From positions 1 through 64,000 of the forward strand of contig NZ_BOOR01000034.1 of assembly GCF_016863335.1 (NCBI RefSeq): a stretch of DNA of 64,000 bases, written 5' to 3'. The DNA is from Planotetraspora thailandica. Its GTDB lineage: Bacteria > Actinomycetota > Actinomycetes > Streptosporangiales > Streptosporangiaceae. The first letter of the stretch is position 1. Each line of letters opens with the position of its first letter. The position numbers and the translations under genes were made by a program. Shown in pieces: positions 23,462 to 31,561 of the stretch. A model generated the notes under the pieces. The model saw nothing but the letters and a program-made list of their open reading frames with translations, was not told the DNA's origin and did no database searches.

Positions 23462-25357
23462 TCAGTGGCCGCCACCACCGCCGATGATCCCGCCGCCGCC
23501 GTTACCGGGGTCGTTCGGGTCGCCCGTGCCCGGGTCGTTCGGGTCGCCGGTCGGCGGGGTCTGGGTCGGCGGGGTCTGCGTGGGCGGGGTCTGCGTGGGC
23601 GGGGTCTGCGTGGGCGGCGTCTGCACGGGCGGCGGCCCGCTGGAGACCGTGATCGTGATGATCGTGCCCGGCAGCACCTCCGTTCCTTCGCCCGGCGCCT
23701 GGTCCATGACGATGCCCTGGGCGACTACGGTGCTCTGCTGCCTGACGACCTTGACCTTGAAGCCGGAGCCGGTCAACTGAGACTTGGCGTCGCTCTCGTT
23801 CAGCTGGATGACGCCCGGGACGCTGACCTTCTCCATCGGCACATACAGGCTGACCGTCGTGCCCTTGTCCACGCTGGTGCCCGGCTTGGGGTTGGTGTCG
23901 AAGACCTGGTTCTGCGGCCTGCTGGTCTGCCGCGCGACGATGCGTCCGGACAGGCCCAGATCCTCCAGTGCCTGCTGGGCCTCCTCAGGCGACTTGCCGA
24001 TGAGGTCCTCGGGGATCTTGATCTTTTCCGGTCCCTTGGAGAGCACCAGGGTGACGGTGCTCTGAGGGTCGACCTCGGTGCCGGCTTTAGGGTCGCTGCT
24101 GATCACCGCGCCCTTCGGCACTTCGTCGCTGAACTGCTCGTCGCCGTAGGCCACCGTGAGCTTCAGGTCATTCAGAGCCTGTTCGGCGGCGTCCTTGGTC
24201 TGGCCCTCCAGCGTCGGCACCGCGACCTTCGTGCTCGCGCCCGAGTCGCCGCCCCCGAAGGCGAGGTAGCCGATGCCGATGAACGCGCCGATGACCAGCA
24301 GCGGGATCAGAATCCACGCCGCCGTCTTCAACGCCTTGTTGTCGTCCCCCTGGCGCCGGTGGCCGTCGTAGCGGCCGCCCCGCTCCTCGGGCGCGTAGTT
24401 GTAGTCGGGGATGGCCCGGGTGCCCTGCGTGGGCGCTCCGGCGGCCATCGTCCGGGTACGGTCCTGGGCGCCGTGCACGCCGTAGTTGGCCATCGCCATC
24501 GTCTGCGGGTCGACCGGCATGCCCGACATCACACGCTGGATGTCGGCACGCATCTCCTCGGCGCCCTGATAGCGGTGCACCGGGTCCTTGGCCATGGCCT
24601 TGAGGACGATGGCGTCGGCCCACTTCGGGATCTCCGGGTCGATCCGCGACGGCGGGATCGGCTCCTCCCGGACATGCTGGTAGGCGATGGCGACGGGCGA
24701 GTCTCCCGTGAAGGGCGGCTGGCCAGTCAGCAGCTCATAGAGCACGCAGCCGGTCGAGTAGATGTCGCTGCGCGCGTCGACGCGCTCGCCGCGCGCCTGC
24801 TCGGGCGACAGGTACTGCGCGGTGCCGATCACCTGGGCGGTCTGCGTCATCGTCGCGGCGGAGTCGGCCATCGCGCGGGCGATGCCGAAGTCCATCACCT
24901 TGACCTCGCCGTTGCGGGTCAGCATGATGTTCGCCGGTTTGATGTCCCGGTGGACGATGCCGCCCCTGTGGCTGTAGTCGAGCGCCCTGAGGATGCCGTC
25001 GACCAGCTCCATCGCCCGCTCGGGCAGCAGCCGCCGGTCGGCGCGCAGCAGGTCCCGCAGCGTCCGGCCGTCGACGTACTCCATCACGATGTAGGGCACA
25101 GGCGTCCCGTCCATCATGTCCTCGCCGGTGTCGTACACGGCGATGATCGACGGGTGGTTCAGCGAGGCGGCCGACTGGGCCTCCCTGCGGAACCTCGCCT
25201 GGAAGGTGTGGTCCCTCGCCAGGTCCGAGCGGAGCGTCTTGATCGCGACAATACGGTCCAGCCGGATGTCCCGGGCGCGATACACCTCGGCCATACCGCC
25301 ACGCCCGACGACGCCGTCGAGCTGATAGCGTCCGCCCAGAAGTCGTGGCTGAGTCAT
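23462..25357 (-). CDS. pknB: Serine/threonine protein kinase PknB with three PASTA domains
   Basis: 631 residues from the ATG at 25355-25357. Kinase domain residues about 11-270: GRGGMAEVY P-loop, Lys40, HRDIKPANIML catalytic loop, DFG, activation loop TMTQTAQVIGTAQY with the TxT autophosphorylation pair, APE-like SPEQ. A basic juxtamembrane linker precedes one TM helix (AAWILIPLLVIGAFIGIGYLAF). Three extracellular PASTA repeats follow (starting VAVPTLEG, IKIPEDLIG and VSVPGVIQ), which sense peptidoglycan fragments or lipid II. The tail is low-complexity: five PPTQT repeats and a Gly-rich end. It is the last gene of the operon. Confidence 0.95.
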   Translation of the reverse strand: MTQPRLLGGRYQLDGVVGRGGMAEVYRARDIRLDRIVAIKTLRSDLARDHTFQARFRREAQSAASLNHPSIIAVYDTGEDMMDGTPVPYIVMEYVDGRTLRDLLRADRRLLPERAMELVDGILRALDYSHRGGIVHRDIKPANIMLTRNGEVKVMDFGIARAMADSAATMTQTAQVIGTAQYLSPEQARGERVDARSDIYSTGCVLYELLTGQPPFTGDSPVAIAYQHVREEPIPPSRIDPEIPKWADAIVLKAMAKDPVHRYQGAEEMRADIQRVMSGMPVDPQTMAMANYGVHGAQDRTRTMAAGAPTQGTRAIPDYNYAPEERGGRYDGHRRQGDDNKALKTAAWILIPLLVIGAFIGIGYLAFGGGDSGASTKVAVPTLEGQTKDAAEQALNDLKLTVAYGDEQFSDEVPKGAVISSDPKAGTEVDPQSTVTLVLSKGPEKIKIPEDLIGKSPEEAQQALEDLGLSGRIVARQTSRPQNQVFDTNPKPGTSVDKGTTVSLYVPMEKVSVPGVIQLNESDAKSQLTGSGFKVKVVRQQSTVVAQGIVMDQAPGEGTEVLPGTIITITVSSGPPPVQTPPTQTPPTQTPPTQTPPTQTPPTGDPNDPGTGDPNDPGNGGGGIIGGGGGH

Positions 25358-25424
25358 TTCCTGCACTGTCCCTTGCCGTTCATCTTGGGGTGCCACCGCT
25401 GTCCATCATCGGCCCCTTTCCCCA

Positions 25425-25616
25425 TCACGTCTCCTCAATCAGAGGTCTTGTGTCTATTGGGGACCCCGTGGGGCCGGGAGTATTACCTGGCGTCGCGGTA
25501 GAGGCGGGCATCTTAATGGGGGTAGAGGTCGGGGACGGAGCCGGTGCGGGCGTCCGGGTGGATGGTGCCGACGTGCTTACGATAGCCGACGGCGTTGTGT
25601 CAGGCAGTGCCGACAT
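25425..25616 (-). CDS. Possible 63-residue Thr/Pro/Ser-rich ORF in the pbpA-pknB gap
   Basis: The 324-bp gap between pbpA and pknB contains an open frame (MSALPDTTPSAIVSTSAP..., ending PIDTRPLIEET) of low complexity, with no clear ribosome site. In mycobacteria pknA occupies this place. The stretch may be the residual C-terminal linker of a lost gene, or just chance GC-rich open frame. It has no recognisable domain. Confidence 0.22.
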   Translation of the reverse strand: MSALPDTTPSAIVSTSAPSTRTPAPAPSPTSTPIKMPASTATPGNTPGPTGSPIDTRPLIEET

Positions 25617-25681
25617 CACACGACCTGCACGAGCGGATACCCGCGCGTGTCGATGGTTGAGAAGCGGTTTCACGAAGGTCA

Positions 25682-27136
25682 CTACTTGAGCACCGCCTGC
25701 ATGACATCTCGGGCGATCGGGGCGGCGATGGTTCCGCCGGACGCATCGGTTCCGGCGCTCCCCGACTCGACGAAGACGGCCACGGCCACCTTCGGGTTGT
25801 CCGCCGGAGCGAAGGAGATGAACCACGCGTGCGACGGCTTGCCGGGTGAGGTCTCGGCGGTGCCGGTCTTGCCGGCGACCGTGATGCCGGGAATCTGGGC
25901 GGCGGTGCCGGTGCCCGACCGCACCACGTTGACCATCATCTTCGTCAGTTCTGAGGCCACCTCGGGGCTGACCGCGTCGGTGAACTCCTCCGGGTCGGTG
26001 GCGGTGATCTCACTGCCGTCCGGACCCATGATCTTATTGACGAGGTACGGCTGCATGACCACGCCCTTGTTGGCGATTCCCGCGGCCACCATGGCCATCT
26101 GCAGGGGCGTCATCTGGTTGCTGCGCTGCCCGATTGCGGTCTGGGCCAGCGCGGCCGGGCCCAGGTCGGCGCCGATGTCGCTGGCGTGCACGCTCAGCGG
26201 GATCGACAGCTTCTTGCCGACGCCGAACTTCTCCGCCTGCGCCTTCAGCTTGTCGTAGCCGAGATCGATGCCGATCTTGCCGAAGGCCGTGTTGCACGAG
26301 ATGGTCAGGGCCGCGATCAGCGTCGACCTGCCGCCGCACGACTCGCCGCCCGCGTTGCGCAACACGACGCTGGTCTGCGGCAGCGGGAGCTCGTCGGGCG
26401 CGTCGACCACCGTGTTCTCGTCCCGGGAGCCGTCCTCGCTGAGGAAGGCCGCAGACGTGATCGTCTTGAAGGTGGAGCCGGGCGCGTAGGTCTCGTCGAT
26501 GGCGCGGTTGATCAGCGGCCTGTTCGAGTCCTTGGCGAGCTTGTTGTACGCCGCGTTGACCTTGCCCTTGTCGACGACGGCCAGCGGGTTGGGATCGTAG
26601 GTGGGCACCGAGACCATCGTCAGGATCGCCCCGGTCCGCGGGTCGATCGCCACGACGGCTCCCCGCTTGCCGGTGCTCGCCAGCGCCCTGTAGGCGGCCT
26701 GCTGCGCGTCGACGTTCAGCGTCAGGTCGACGGTGGCGCCCTTGGCCGGCTTGTTGGTGAGCAGGTCGATGGCGCGGCGCACGACCAGGTCGGGGTGGCT
26801 GCCGTCGAGGTAGTCGTTCTCCGTGCCTTCGATGCCCGTCGCACTCTCGGGGGCGAAGAATCCGACGACCGGCGCGAACGCCTTACCCAGCGGGTATTCC
26901 CGTTCGAACCGGAAGGTCGGGTCCCCGGTGTCGACGGTCTTGGCCAGGGTCACCTTGCCGTTCTCGGCGGTGATCCATCCACGGTCGATGGCGTATCGCG
27001 CGAAGAAGGACCGGACGTTGCGGTTGTCGTGGCGCAGGCTGTCGGCCTTGATGGTGCCCAAATAGGTCACGTTGGCCATGAGGAGGCCGAACATGAGGAG
27101 GCAGGCCACGGCGGCGCGTTTGAGCGTGCCGTTCAT
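25682..27136 (-). CDS. pbpA: Penicillin-binding protein 2-type transpeptidase (PbpA)
   Basis: 484 residues with one N-terminal TM helix (VACLLMFGLLMANVTYLG). Transpeptidase motifs: Ser221-Thr-Phe-Lys (GSTFK), SCN, and KTGTAE. Between them the N-terminal domain (SFFARYAIDRGWI...) matches actinobacterial PbpA rather than PonA. It crosslinks peptidoglycan at the division site or pole together with the SEDS protein RodA encoded upstream; the start codon overlaps the rodA stop by 4 nt (ATGA). Confidence 0.95.
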   Translation of the reverse strand: MNGTLKRAAVACLLMFGLLMANVTYLGTIKADSLRHDNRNVRSFFARYAIDRGWITAENGKVTLAKTVDTGDPTFRFEREYPLGKAFAPVVGFFAPESATGIEGTENDYLDGSHPDLVVRRAIDLLTNKPAKGATVDLTLNVDAQQAAYRALASTGKRGAVVAIDPRTGAILTMVSVPTYDPNPLAVVDKGKVNAAYNKLAKDSNRPLINRAIDETYAPGSTFKTITSAAFLSEDGSRDENTVVDAPDELPLPQTSVVLRNAGGESCGGRSTLIAALTISCNTAFGKIGIDLGYDKLKAQAEKFGVGKKLSIPLSVHASDIGADLGPAALAQTAIGQRSNQMTPLQMAMVAAGIANKGVVMQPYLVNKIMGPDGSEITATDPEEFTDAVSPEVASELTKMMVNVVRSGTGTAAQIPGITVAGKTGTAETSPGKPSHAWFISFAPADNPKVAVAVFVESGSAGTDASGGTIAAPIARDVMQAVLK

Positions 27137-28509
27137 CGCTGCATCACCTGCGTGAGTCCTTCGTCCTGGATTGCCTGGGGCGGCGGCCTGCGCGCACCAT
27201 CCGACATGCGTACCAGCACCGCGATAAGTATCCAGTTAGCCAGCAGCGCCGACCCGCCGGCCGACATGAACGGCGTCACGAGTCCCGTCAGCGGGATCAG
27301 TCGGGTAACACCGCCGACGATGATGAACACCTGCCAGGCCAGGATGAACGACACTCCGCCGGCCAGAAGCTTCGAGAACGGGTCCCGGGCGGCGAGCGCC
27401 GTGCGCAGACCACGCTGGACGATCAGGGCGTACACCATGAGGATCGCCATCAGGCCGGTGAGGCCGAGCTCCTCGCCGACGGCGTCGAAGATGAAGTCGG
27501 AGAAGGCGAACGGGATGATGTTGGGATGGCCCTGGCCGAGCCCGGTGCCGAGGATGCCGCCGGAGCCCAGCGAGAACAGCCCCTGCATGAGCTGGTAGCT
27601 GCCGCCGAGCTCGCGGTTGTAGAGCTCGTCGGATTCGGCGTGCAGCCATCCGTCGAAGCGGGCCTCGACGTGGCTGAAGATCTGCCCGGCGAGGATCGCG
27701 CCGCCGACGAAGAGCAGGATTCCGATGAGCACCCAGGAGGTGCGCTGGGTCGCGATGTAGAGCATCGCGATGAAGGTGCCGAACAGCAGCAGCGAGGTGC
27801 CGAGATCCTTCTCGCCGACCAGTACGGCGATGCTGAGCGCCCAGGTGATGAGCACGGGGCCGAGGTCGCGGGCGCGGGGCAGGTCGATGAACAGCAGGCG
27901 GCGGCCGGCCAGCGCCAGCACGTCGCGCTTGGTGACCAGATATCCGGCGAAGAACACGACGAGCGCGAGTTTGGCGAACTCGCCCGGCTGGATGGAGAAC
28001 CCGACGTTGATCCAGATGCGCGAGCCGTTGATCTCCGTGCCGATGAACGGCAGCAGCGGGAGCACGAGGAGGACGACGCCGACGAAACCCGCGGTGTACG
28101 TGAGACGCTGCAGGGTGCGCTGGTCCTTCAACACGATCAAGGTCGCGGAGAACATCACGACGCCCAGCGCAGTCCACATGAGCTGGGATGTGGCGTTGGC
28201 GCCCTTCATGTCGGCCTGCTCGAGCCGGTAGATCATGACGAGCCCGAGCCCGTTGACCAGCGTCACCAGCGGCAGGAGCAGCGGATCGGCCCAAGGGGCG
28301 AATTTGGCGAGCACGAGGTAGGCGGCGAGCATCACCGCGCCGAGGCCGAGACCGTAGGTGAGCGTGCCCGAAGGGATCTTGCCGTCCAACCCCAGGCCGA
28401 CGCTGGCGTAGGCGCCCATGACGATCAGCACGGCGAAGCCGAGCATCGCGAGCTGTGCCCCGCGCCTCTTCGCGGTCATCGGGACGGGGGCGCCGTCGGC
28501 AGCACTCAC
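27133..28509 (-). CDS. rodA: SEDS-family peptidoglycan polymerase RodA/FtsW
   Basis: 458 residues, about 12 TM helices. SEDS signatures: GSRIWINVGFSIQPGEFAKLALVVFFAGYL, KDLGTSLLLFGTFIAMLY (with the catalytic-type Asp after EK), GGILGTGLGQGHPNIIPFAFSDFIFDAVGEELG and the C-terminal PLTGLVTPFMSAGGSALLAN. It forms a glycosyltransferase pair with PbpA. The 4-nt overlaps on both sides (pstP, pbpA) show a tightly coupled operon. Confidence 0.95.
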   Translation of the reverse strand: MSAADGAPVPMTAKRRGAQLAMLGFAVLIVMGAYASVGLGLDGKIPSGTLTYGLGLGAVMLAAYLVLAKFAPWADPLLLPLVTLVNGLGLVMIYRLEQADMKGANATSQLMWTALGVVMFSATLIVLKDQRTLQRLTYTAGFVGVVLLVLPLLPFIGTEINGSRIWINVGFSIQPGEFAKLALVVFFAGYLVTKRDVLALAGRRLLFIDLPRARDLGPVLITWALSIAVLVGEKDLGTSLLLFGTFIAMLYIATQRTSWVLIGILLFVGGAILAGQIFSHVEARFDGWLHAESDELYNRELGGSYQLMQGLFSLGSGGILGTGLGQGHPNIIPFAFSDFIFDAVGEELGLTGLMAILMVYALIVQRGLRTALAARDPFSKLLAGGVSFILAWQVFIIVGGVTRLIPLTGLVTPFMSAGGSALLANWILIAVLVRMSDGARRPPPQAIQDEGLTQVMQR

Positions 28510-29786
28510 TTAGCCGACCTCGTCGGGGTCGGCGTGGTCCTCGGCTGAGTCGCCTTCTGCGGGGTGGTCTCCGCCACCGGGGTGAAGCTCTTGAGCGTCG
28601 TGATCCCGGCCTCGAGGGTGTTGACCGGGATCCCGCTGTTGATCTGGTCCTGCTGCACGGCAGGCAGGGACGATAGCTTCACGTGGTCGGTGTAGGCGAC
28701 CTCGTTGAGGGACAGGGGGCCCAGTTGCGCGTCGACGCCACGGAAGACGACGAGCTCTCCTCCGTGGACGCCGATGTAGAACTGGTCCTGGGTCCACTTG
28801 TAGCCGAAGTAGCCGCCTCCGCCGAGCACGGCGGCCGCGACCACGATCAGTGAGGTCACCAGCGGCCATGTCCGGCGTTTGCGCCTGCCCGAGGCGCGCG
28901 CCTCGGGCAGGGGTTCGTCGTCGAGATGGTCGTCCACGATCACGGGCTGCGGTGCCGTGACGACGGTCGCGCGGCCTGCCGGCGTGTCCGGCGGCGCCGA
29001 GCGCCCCCGCCCCGACCCCGCCGCCCCGACGACCGCCGCGGCCGAAACGGGCACCTGGGCGTCGTCGACCTCGATCACGTCCGCGAGCACGCAGGTGATG
29101 TTGTCGGGCCCGCCGCCCCTGTTGGCGAGGTCGATGAGCTGGCGAACGACCTCTTCCGGGTCCTCGACCGTGCTGAGCGTGTGGTGCAGCGTCTCCGCGC
29201 TGACCACGGCGGAAAGACCGTCCGAGCACAGCAGATACCGGTCGCCCACCTGGGCCTCCCGGTCCTGCAGGTCGGGGTCGACCTCACCGCTGCCGTCGAG
29301 GGCGCGCAACAGGATCGAGCGTTGGGGGTGGTTGGCCGCCTCTTCCTGCGTGATGCGGCCGTCGTCCACCAACGACTGGACGAGGGTGTGGTCGTGCGTG
29401 ATCTGGTACAGCTCGCCGTTGCGCAGCAGATACGCACGCGAGTCGCCCACATGGATCAGCGCGAACCGGGGCCCGTTCCAGAGCATCGCGGTGAGGGTGG
29501 TGCCCATGCCCTTGAGGCTCGGATCCCGGGCCACCATCGCGTGAAGCTGATGGTTGGCGTCGCGAACCGCCGCCTCGATCTCGCTGAGCAGGTCACCCCC
29601 GAAGGCGTCCTTGTCGAGGGACGACATGGCGGCGATGGCGACCGAGCTGGCCACCTCGCCGTGAGCATGCCCGCCCATGCCGTCGGCGACGGCGAGCAGG
29701 CGGCCGCTGGCGTACGCGGAGTCCTCGTTGCCTTCGCGGAGGAGTCCGACGTCCGAGCGGGCGGCGTAGCGGAGTGCGATTGTCAT
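28506..29786 (-). CDS. pstP: PP2C-type Ser/Thr protein phosphatase PstP
   Basis: 426 residues. The PP2C catalytic domain (about 1-240) has the metal-binding motifs RSDVGLLREGNEDSAYA, ADGMGGHAHGEVASS, HVGDSRAYLLRNGEL, LLCSDGLS and GGPDNIT. A Pro/Arg-rich linker precedes a single TM helix (TWPLVTSLIVVAAAVLGGGGYFGY) and an extracytoplasmic domain of about 130 residues ending in a Thr/Pro-rich tail. It dephosphorylates PknB and its FHA-domain partners. Overlaps of 4 nt with fhaB and rodA. Confidence 0.95.
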   Translation of the reverse strand: MTIALRYAARSDVGLLREGNEDSAYASGRLLAVADGMGGHAHGEVASSVAIAAMSSLDKDAFGGDLLSEIEAAVRDANHQLHAMVARDPSLKGMGTTLTAMLWNGPRFALIHVGDSRAYLLRNGELYQITHDHTLVQSLVDDGRITQEEAANHPQRSILLRALDGSGEVDPDLQDREAQVGDRYLLCSDGLSAVVSAETLHHTLSTVEDPEEVVRQLIDLANRGGGPDNITCVLADVIEVDDAQVPVSAAAVVGAAGSGRGRSAPPDTPAGRATVVTAPQPVIVDDHLDDEPLPEARASGRRKRRTWPLVTSLIVVAAAVLGGGGYFGYKWTQDQFYIGVHGGELVVFRGVDAQLGPLSLNEVAYTDHVKLSSLPAVQQDQINSGIPVNTLEAGITTLKSFTPVAETTPQKATQPRTTPTPTRSAK

Positions 29787-30247
29787 TTGCGCAATTCGAT
29801 GACGGTCTTGCCGATGCGGATCGGAACTCCGAGAGGCACCGGGGTCGGGCGGGTCACTTTCGAGCGTTCAAGGTACGTGCCGTTGGTCGAGCCGAGATCT
29901 TCCACGATCCACTGGCCGTCCTGGGGAAAGAGCCGGGCGTGCCGGCTCGAAGCGTAGTCATCGCTGAGAACCAGCGTGGCGTCGTTCGCTCGGCCGATGG
30001 TGATGGGAGTCTCCGAAAGGTTGATGATGGTCCCTTGCAGGGGGCCACCGGTGACGATCAGCTGACGAGGGTCACCCTTCTTGGGCCTCGACGGGGGTTT
30101 GGCCGCTTTCGCCGGTTTACGTGGGGGCGCAGGTGCCGTACGCGGGCCGAACAAGTCTGTCCGGATGACGCCGACCGCGGCAATCACGAAGAACCACAGC
30201 GCCGCCAGGAAGGCGAGCCGGATCAGCAGCAGCGTTAGCTCGGACAT
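29783..30247 (-). CDS. fhaB: FHA-domain protein FhaB (FipA-like), membrane-anchored
   Basis: 154 residues: N-terminal TM helix (LTLLLIRLAFLAALWFFVIAAVGVI), a basic Pro-rich linker and a C-terminal FHA domain with the phosphothreonine-binding set GRANDATLVLSDDYASSRHARL and DLGSTNGTYLERSKV. It recognises phosphothreonine on PknB targets and links kinase signalling to division. The start follows the fhaA stop by 17 bp and the end overlaps pstP by 4 nt. Confidence 0.95.
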   Translation of the reverse strand: MSELTLLLIRLAFLAALWFFVIAAVGVIRTDLFGPRTAPAPPRKPAKAAKPPSRPKKGDPRQLIVTGGPLQGTIINLSETPITIGRANDATLVLSDDYASSRHARLFPQDGQWIVEDLGSTNGTYLERSKVTRPTPVPLGVPIRIGKTVIELRK

Positions 30248-30264
30248 GGACCGCTTGTCTACCT

Positions 30265-31005
30265 CTAATCGCGCCGGAACACCAGTGTCGTGCGACCCAG
30301 TGTCACCCTCGTGCCGTCCTGCATCTCAACGGTGCGGATCGGCTGGCCATTGATGAACGTGCCGTTCGTGGACCCCAGGTCGACGAGGAGGACATTCTGC
30401 CCCTCGACGCGCAGCTCGGCATGGTGCCGGGATACGCCGGGATCCACCAGCCGGAGATCGCAGTCGGTCCCCCGGCCGAGCAGCGTCACCGGAGTTGTCA
30501 GCTCGTAGGAGCGCTGCCCCTGCGGATCGTCCTGGGTGGACACGAGGAGCCGGGGACGTCCCGTGAAAGCCCCGGGCCGGCCCGCGGGCAGGTCGCTCAC
30601 CGGCTGACGGATCTCGTCCTGCTCGACCGTCGCCCCCCGGATGACGCCCGACCTGATCCGGAACAGCCCAACCGCGAGATCGTCGGCGGTCTCGAACCGC
30701 ATCCGCACCGGCCCGACGAACGAGTAGCCCTGCTCCTTGGCGTACTCCCTGGCCAGGTTCGCCAGCTCGTGGCCGATGCTGTCGGCGTAGACCTCGAGGC
30801 GTTCGCTGTCGGTCGTCGAGAGCTCCACCACGAAGTCGTTCGGCACGAGAGTCCGGCCCTGGGCGACGATCGCCGCCCGCTCGTCCATCTCTCTCTGTAC
30901 GGCGCTGGCAACCTCGACCGGCTGGAGGTCGGACTTGAAGGCCCGCGCAAAGGCACCTTCAACCAAGCCTTCGAGCCTGCGCTCGAAGCGCTGAAGGACT
31001 CCCAC
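30265..31005 (-). CDS. fhaA: FHA-domain protein FhaA (DUF3662 plus FHA)
   Basis: 246 residues. The N-terminal DUF3662 domain (MGVLQRFERRLEGLVEGAFARAFKS...) is followed by a Pro/Gly linker and a C-terminal FHA domain (LLGRGTDCDLRLVDPGVSRHHAEL, DLGSTNGTFINGQPI). The mycobacterial homologue binds PknB-phosphorylated MviN/MurJ and restrains peptidoglycan synthesis. It is the first gene of the six-gene operon, so the operon promoter should lie in 31006-31160. The linker is shorter than in M. tuberculosis FhaA. Confidence 0.95.
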   Translation of the reverse strand: MGVLQRFERRLEGLVEGAFARAFKSDLQPVEVASAVQREMDERAAIVAQGRTLVPNDFVVELSTTDSERLEVYADSIGHELANLAREYAKEQGYSFVGPVRMRFETADDLAVGLFRIRSGVIRGATVEQDEIRQPVSDLPAGRPGAFTGRPRLLVSTQDDPQGQRSYELTTPVTLLGRGTDCDLRLVDPGVSRHHAELRVEGQNVLLVDLGSTNGTFINGQPIRTVEMQDGTRVTLGRTTLVFRRD

Positions 31006-31163
31006 CGGCTACCTCCCTTCCACTCTGTCTATGGTCGCGACCCGCTCCGGCGCTTCAGCGAGCTCCTTCGCTCCGTCGTCTAGAAGGATCGTATCCGGGT
31101 TCGGTAGCACCGGCGGTTGCGTGCTAACCTTTCCAGGCACCCAGCGATGGGAGCTCCCGTAAG

Positions 31164-31246
31164 GGGCAAGTGGCGGAATGGCAGACGCGCACGGTTCAGG
31201 TCCGTGTGTCCGAAAGGACGTGGGGGTTCAACTCCCCCCTTGCCCA
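31164..31246 (+). tRNA. tRNA-Leu (anticodon CAG)
   Basis: Acceptor stem GGGCAAG (31164-31170) pairs with CTTGCCC (31239-31245), discriminator A at 31246. The anticodon stem CACGG/CCGTG encloses loop TTCAGGT with CAG at 31197-31199. The long class II variable arm TGTCCGAAAGGACGT and the T arm GGGGGTTCAACTCCCCC are evident. CCA is not encoded. A tRNA-Leu next to fhaA is conserved in many actinobacteria (e.g. mycobacterial leuT). Confidence 0.96.
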
Positions 31247-31286
31247 CAGAGAAATTCGTGGCCTCGGTGGCCGGAAGCATGTGCTT

Positions 31287-31307
31287 CCCCAACACCGGGG
31301 CTTTTTT
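31287..31307 (+). terminator. Rho-independent terminator after tRNA-Leu
   Basis: CCCC-AACACC-GGGG stem (31287-31300) followed by C and six T (31302-31307), directly preceded by a second hairpin GGAAGCA-TG-TGCTTCC (31273-31288). The remaining sequence to 31510 shows no convincing gene. Confidence 0.85.
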
Positions 31308-31512
31308 CATTGCATCCGCCGGTTTCCCCGGTCGCTCAGGCGTTCTGGTCTCGGCGGGGCGGGCCGGGGGCATTCGCCTCACTCCTTTCTCTCGTTGCGC
31401 CCTAGGTGGGCGACGCGGTCCGACGAAGATCCTCTTGATCCCTTTCAATCCGCTTTCACCCCGCTTGCGCGCGTCCGTGGGCCAGTGGTGACGGCAGGAC
31501 TCATTTCCATAA

Positions 31513-31529
31513 GTCTCATAAAATGAGAC
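31513..31529. promoter_or_regulatory. Dyad operator candidate upstream of the MFS gene
   Basis: GTCTCAT-AAA-ATGAGAC, perfect 7-bp arms, with further half-sites GTTTCAT (31530-31536) and CATGAGA (31542-31548) immediately downstream. It lies 33-49 bp before the MFS start. No regulator gene is adjacent. Confidence 0.6.
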
Positions 31530-31561
31530 GTTTCATCTTGGCATGAGAGACACGTCATAGC

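Noticed and set aside
18967-31250. Chromosomal origin (oriC) inside the window
   Set aside because: Gene order is the dnaA-proximal set, but no dnaA, dnaN, gyr genes or DnaA-box cluster is present here.
31164-31560. tRNA-Leu as an integration site with a downstream mobile element
   Set aside because: No duplicate of the tRNA 3' end, integrase or phage gene is visible; the downstream DNA is a terminator and ordinary intergenic sequence.
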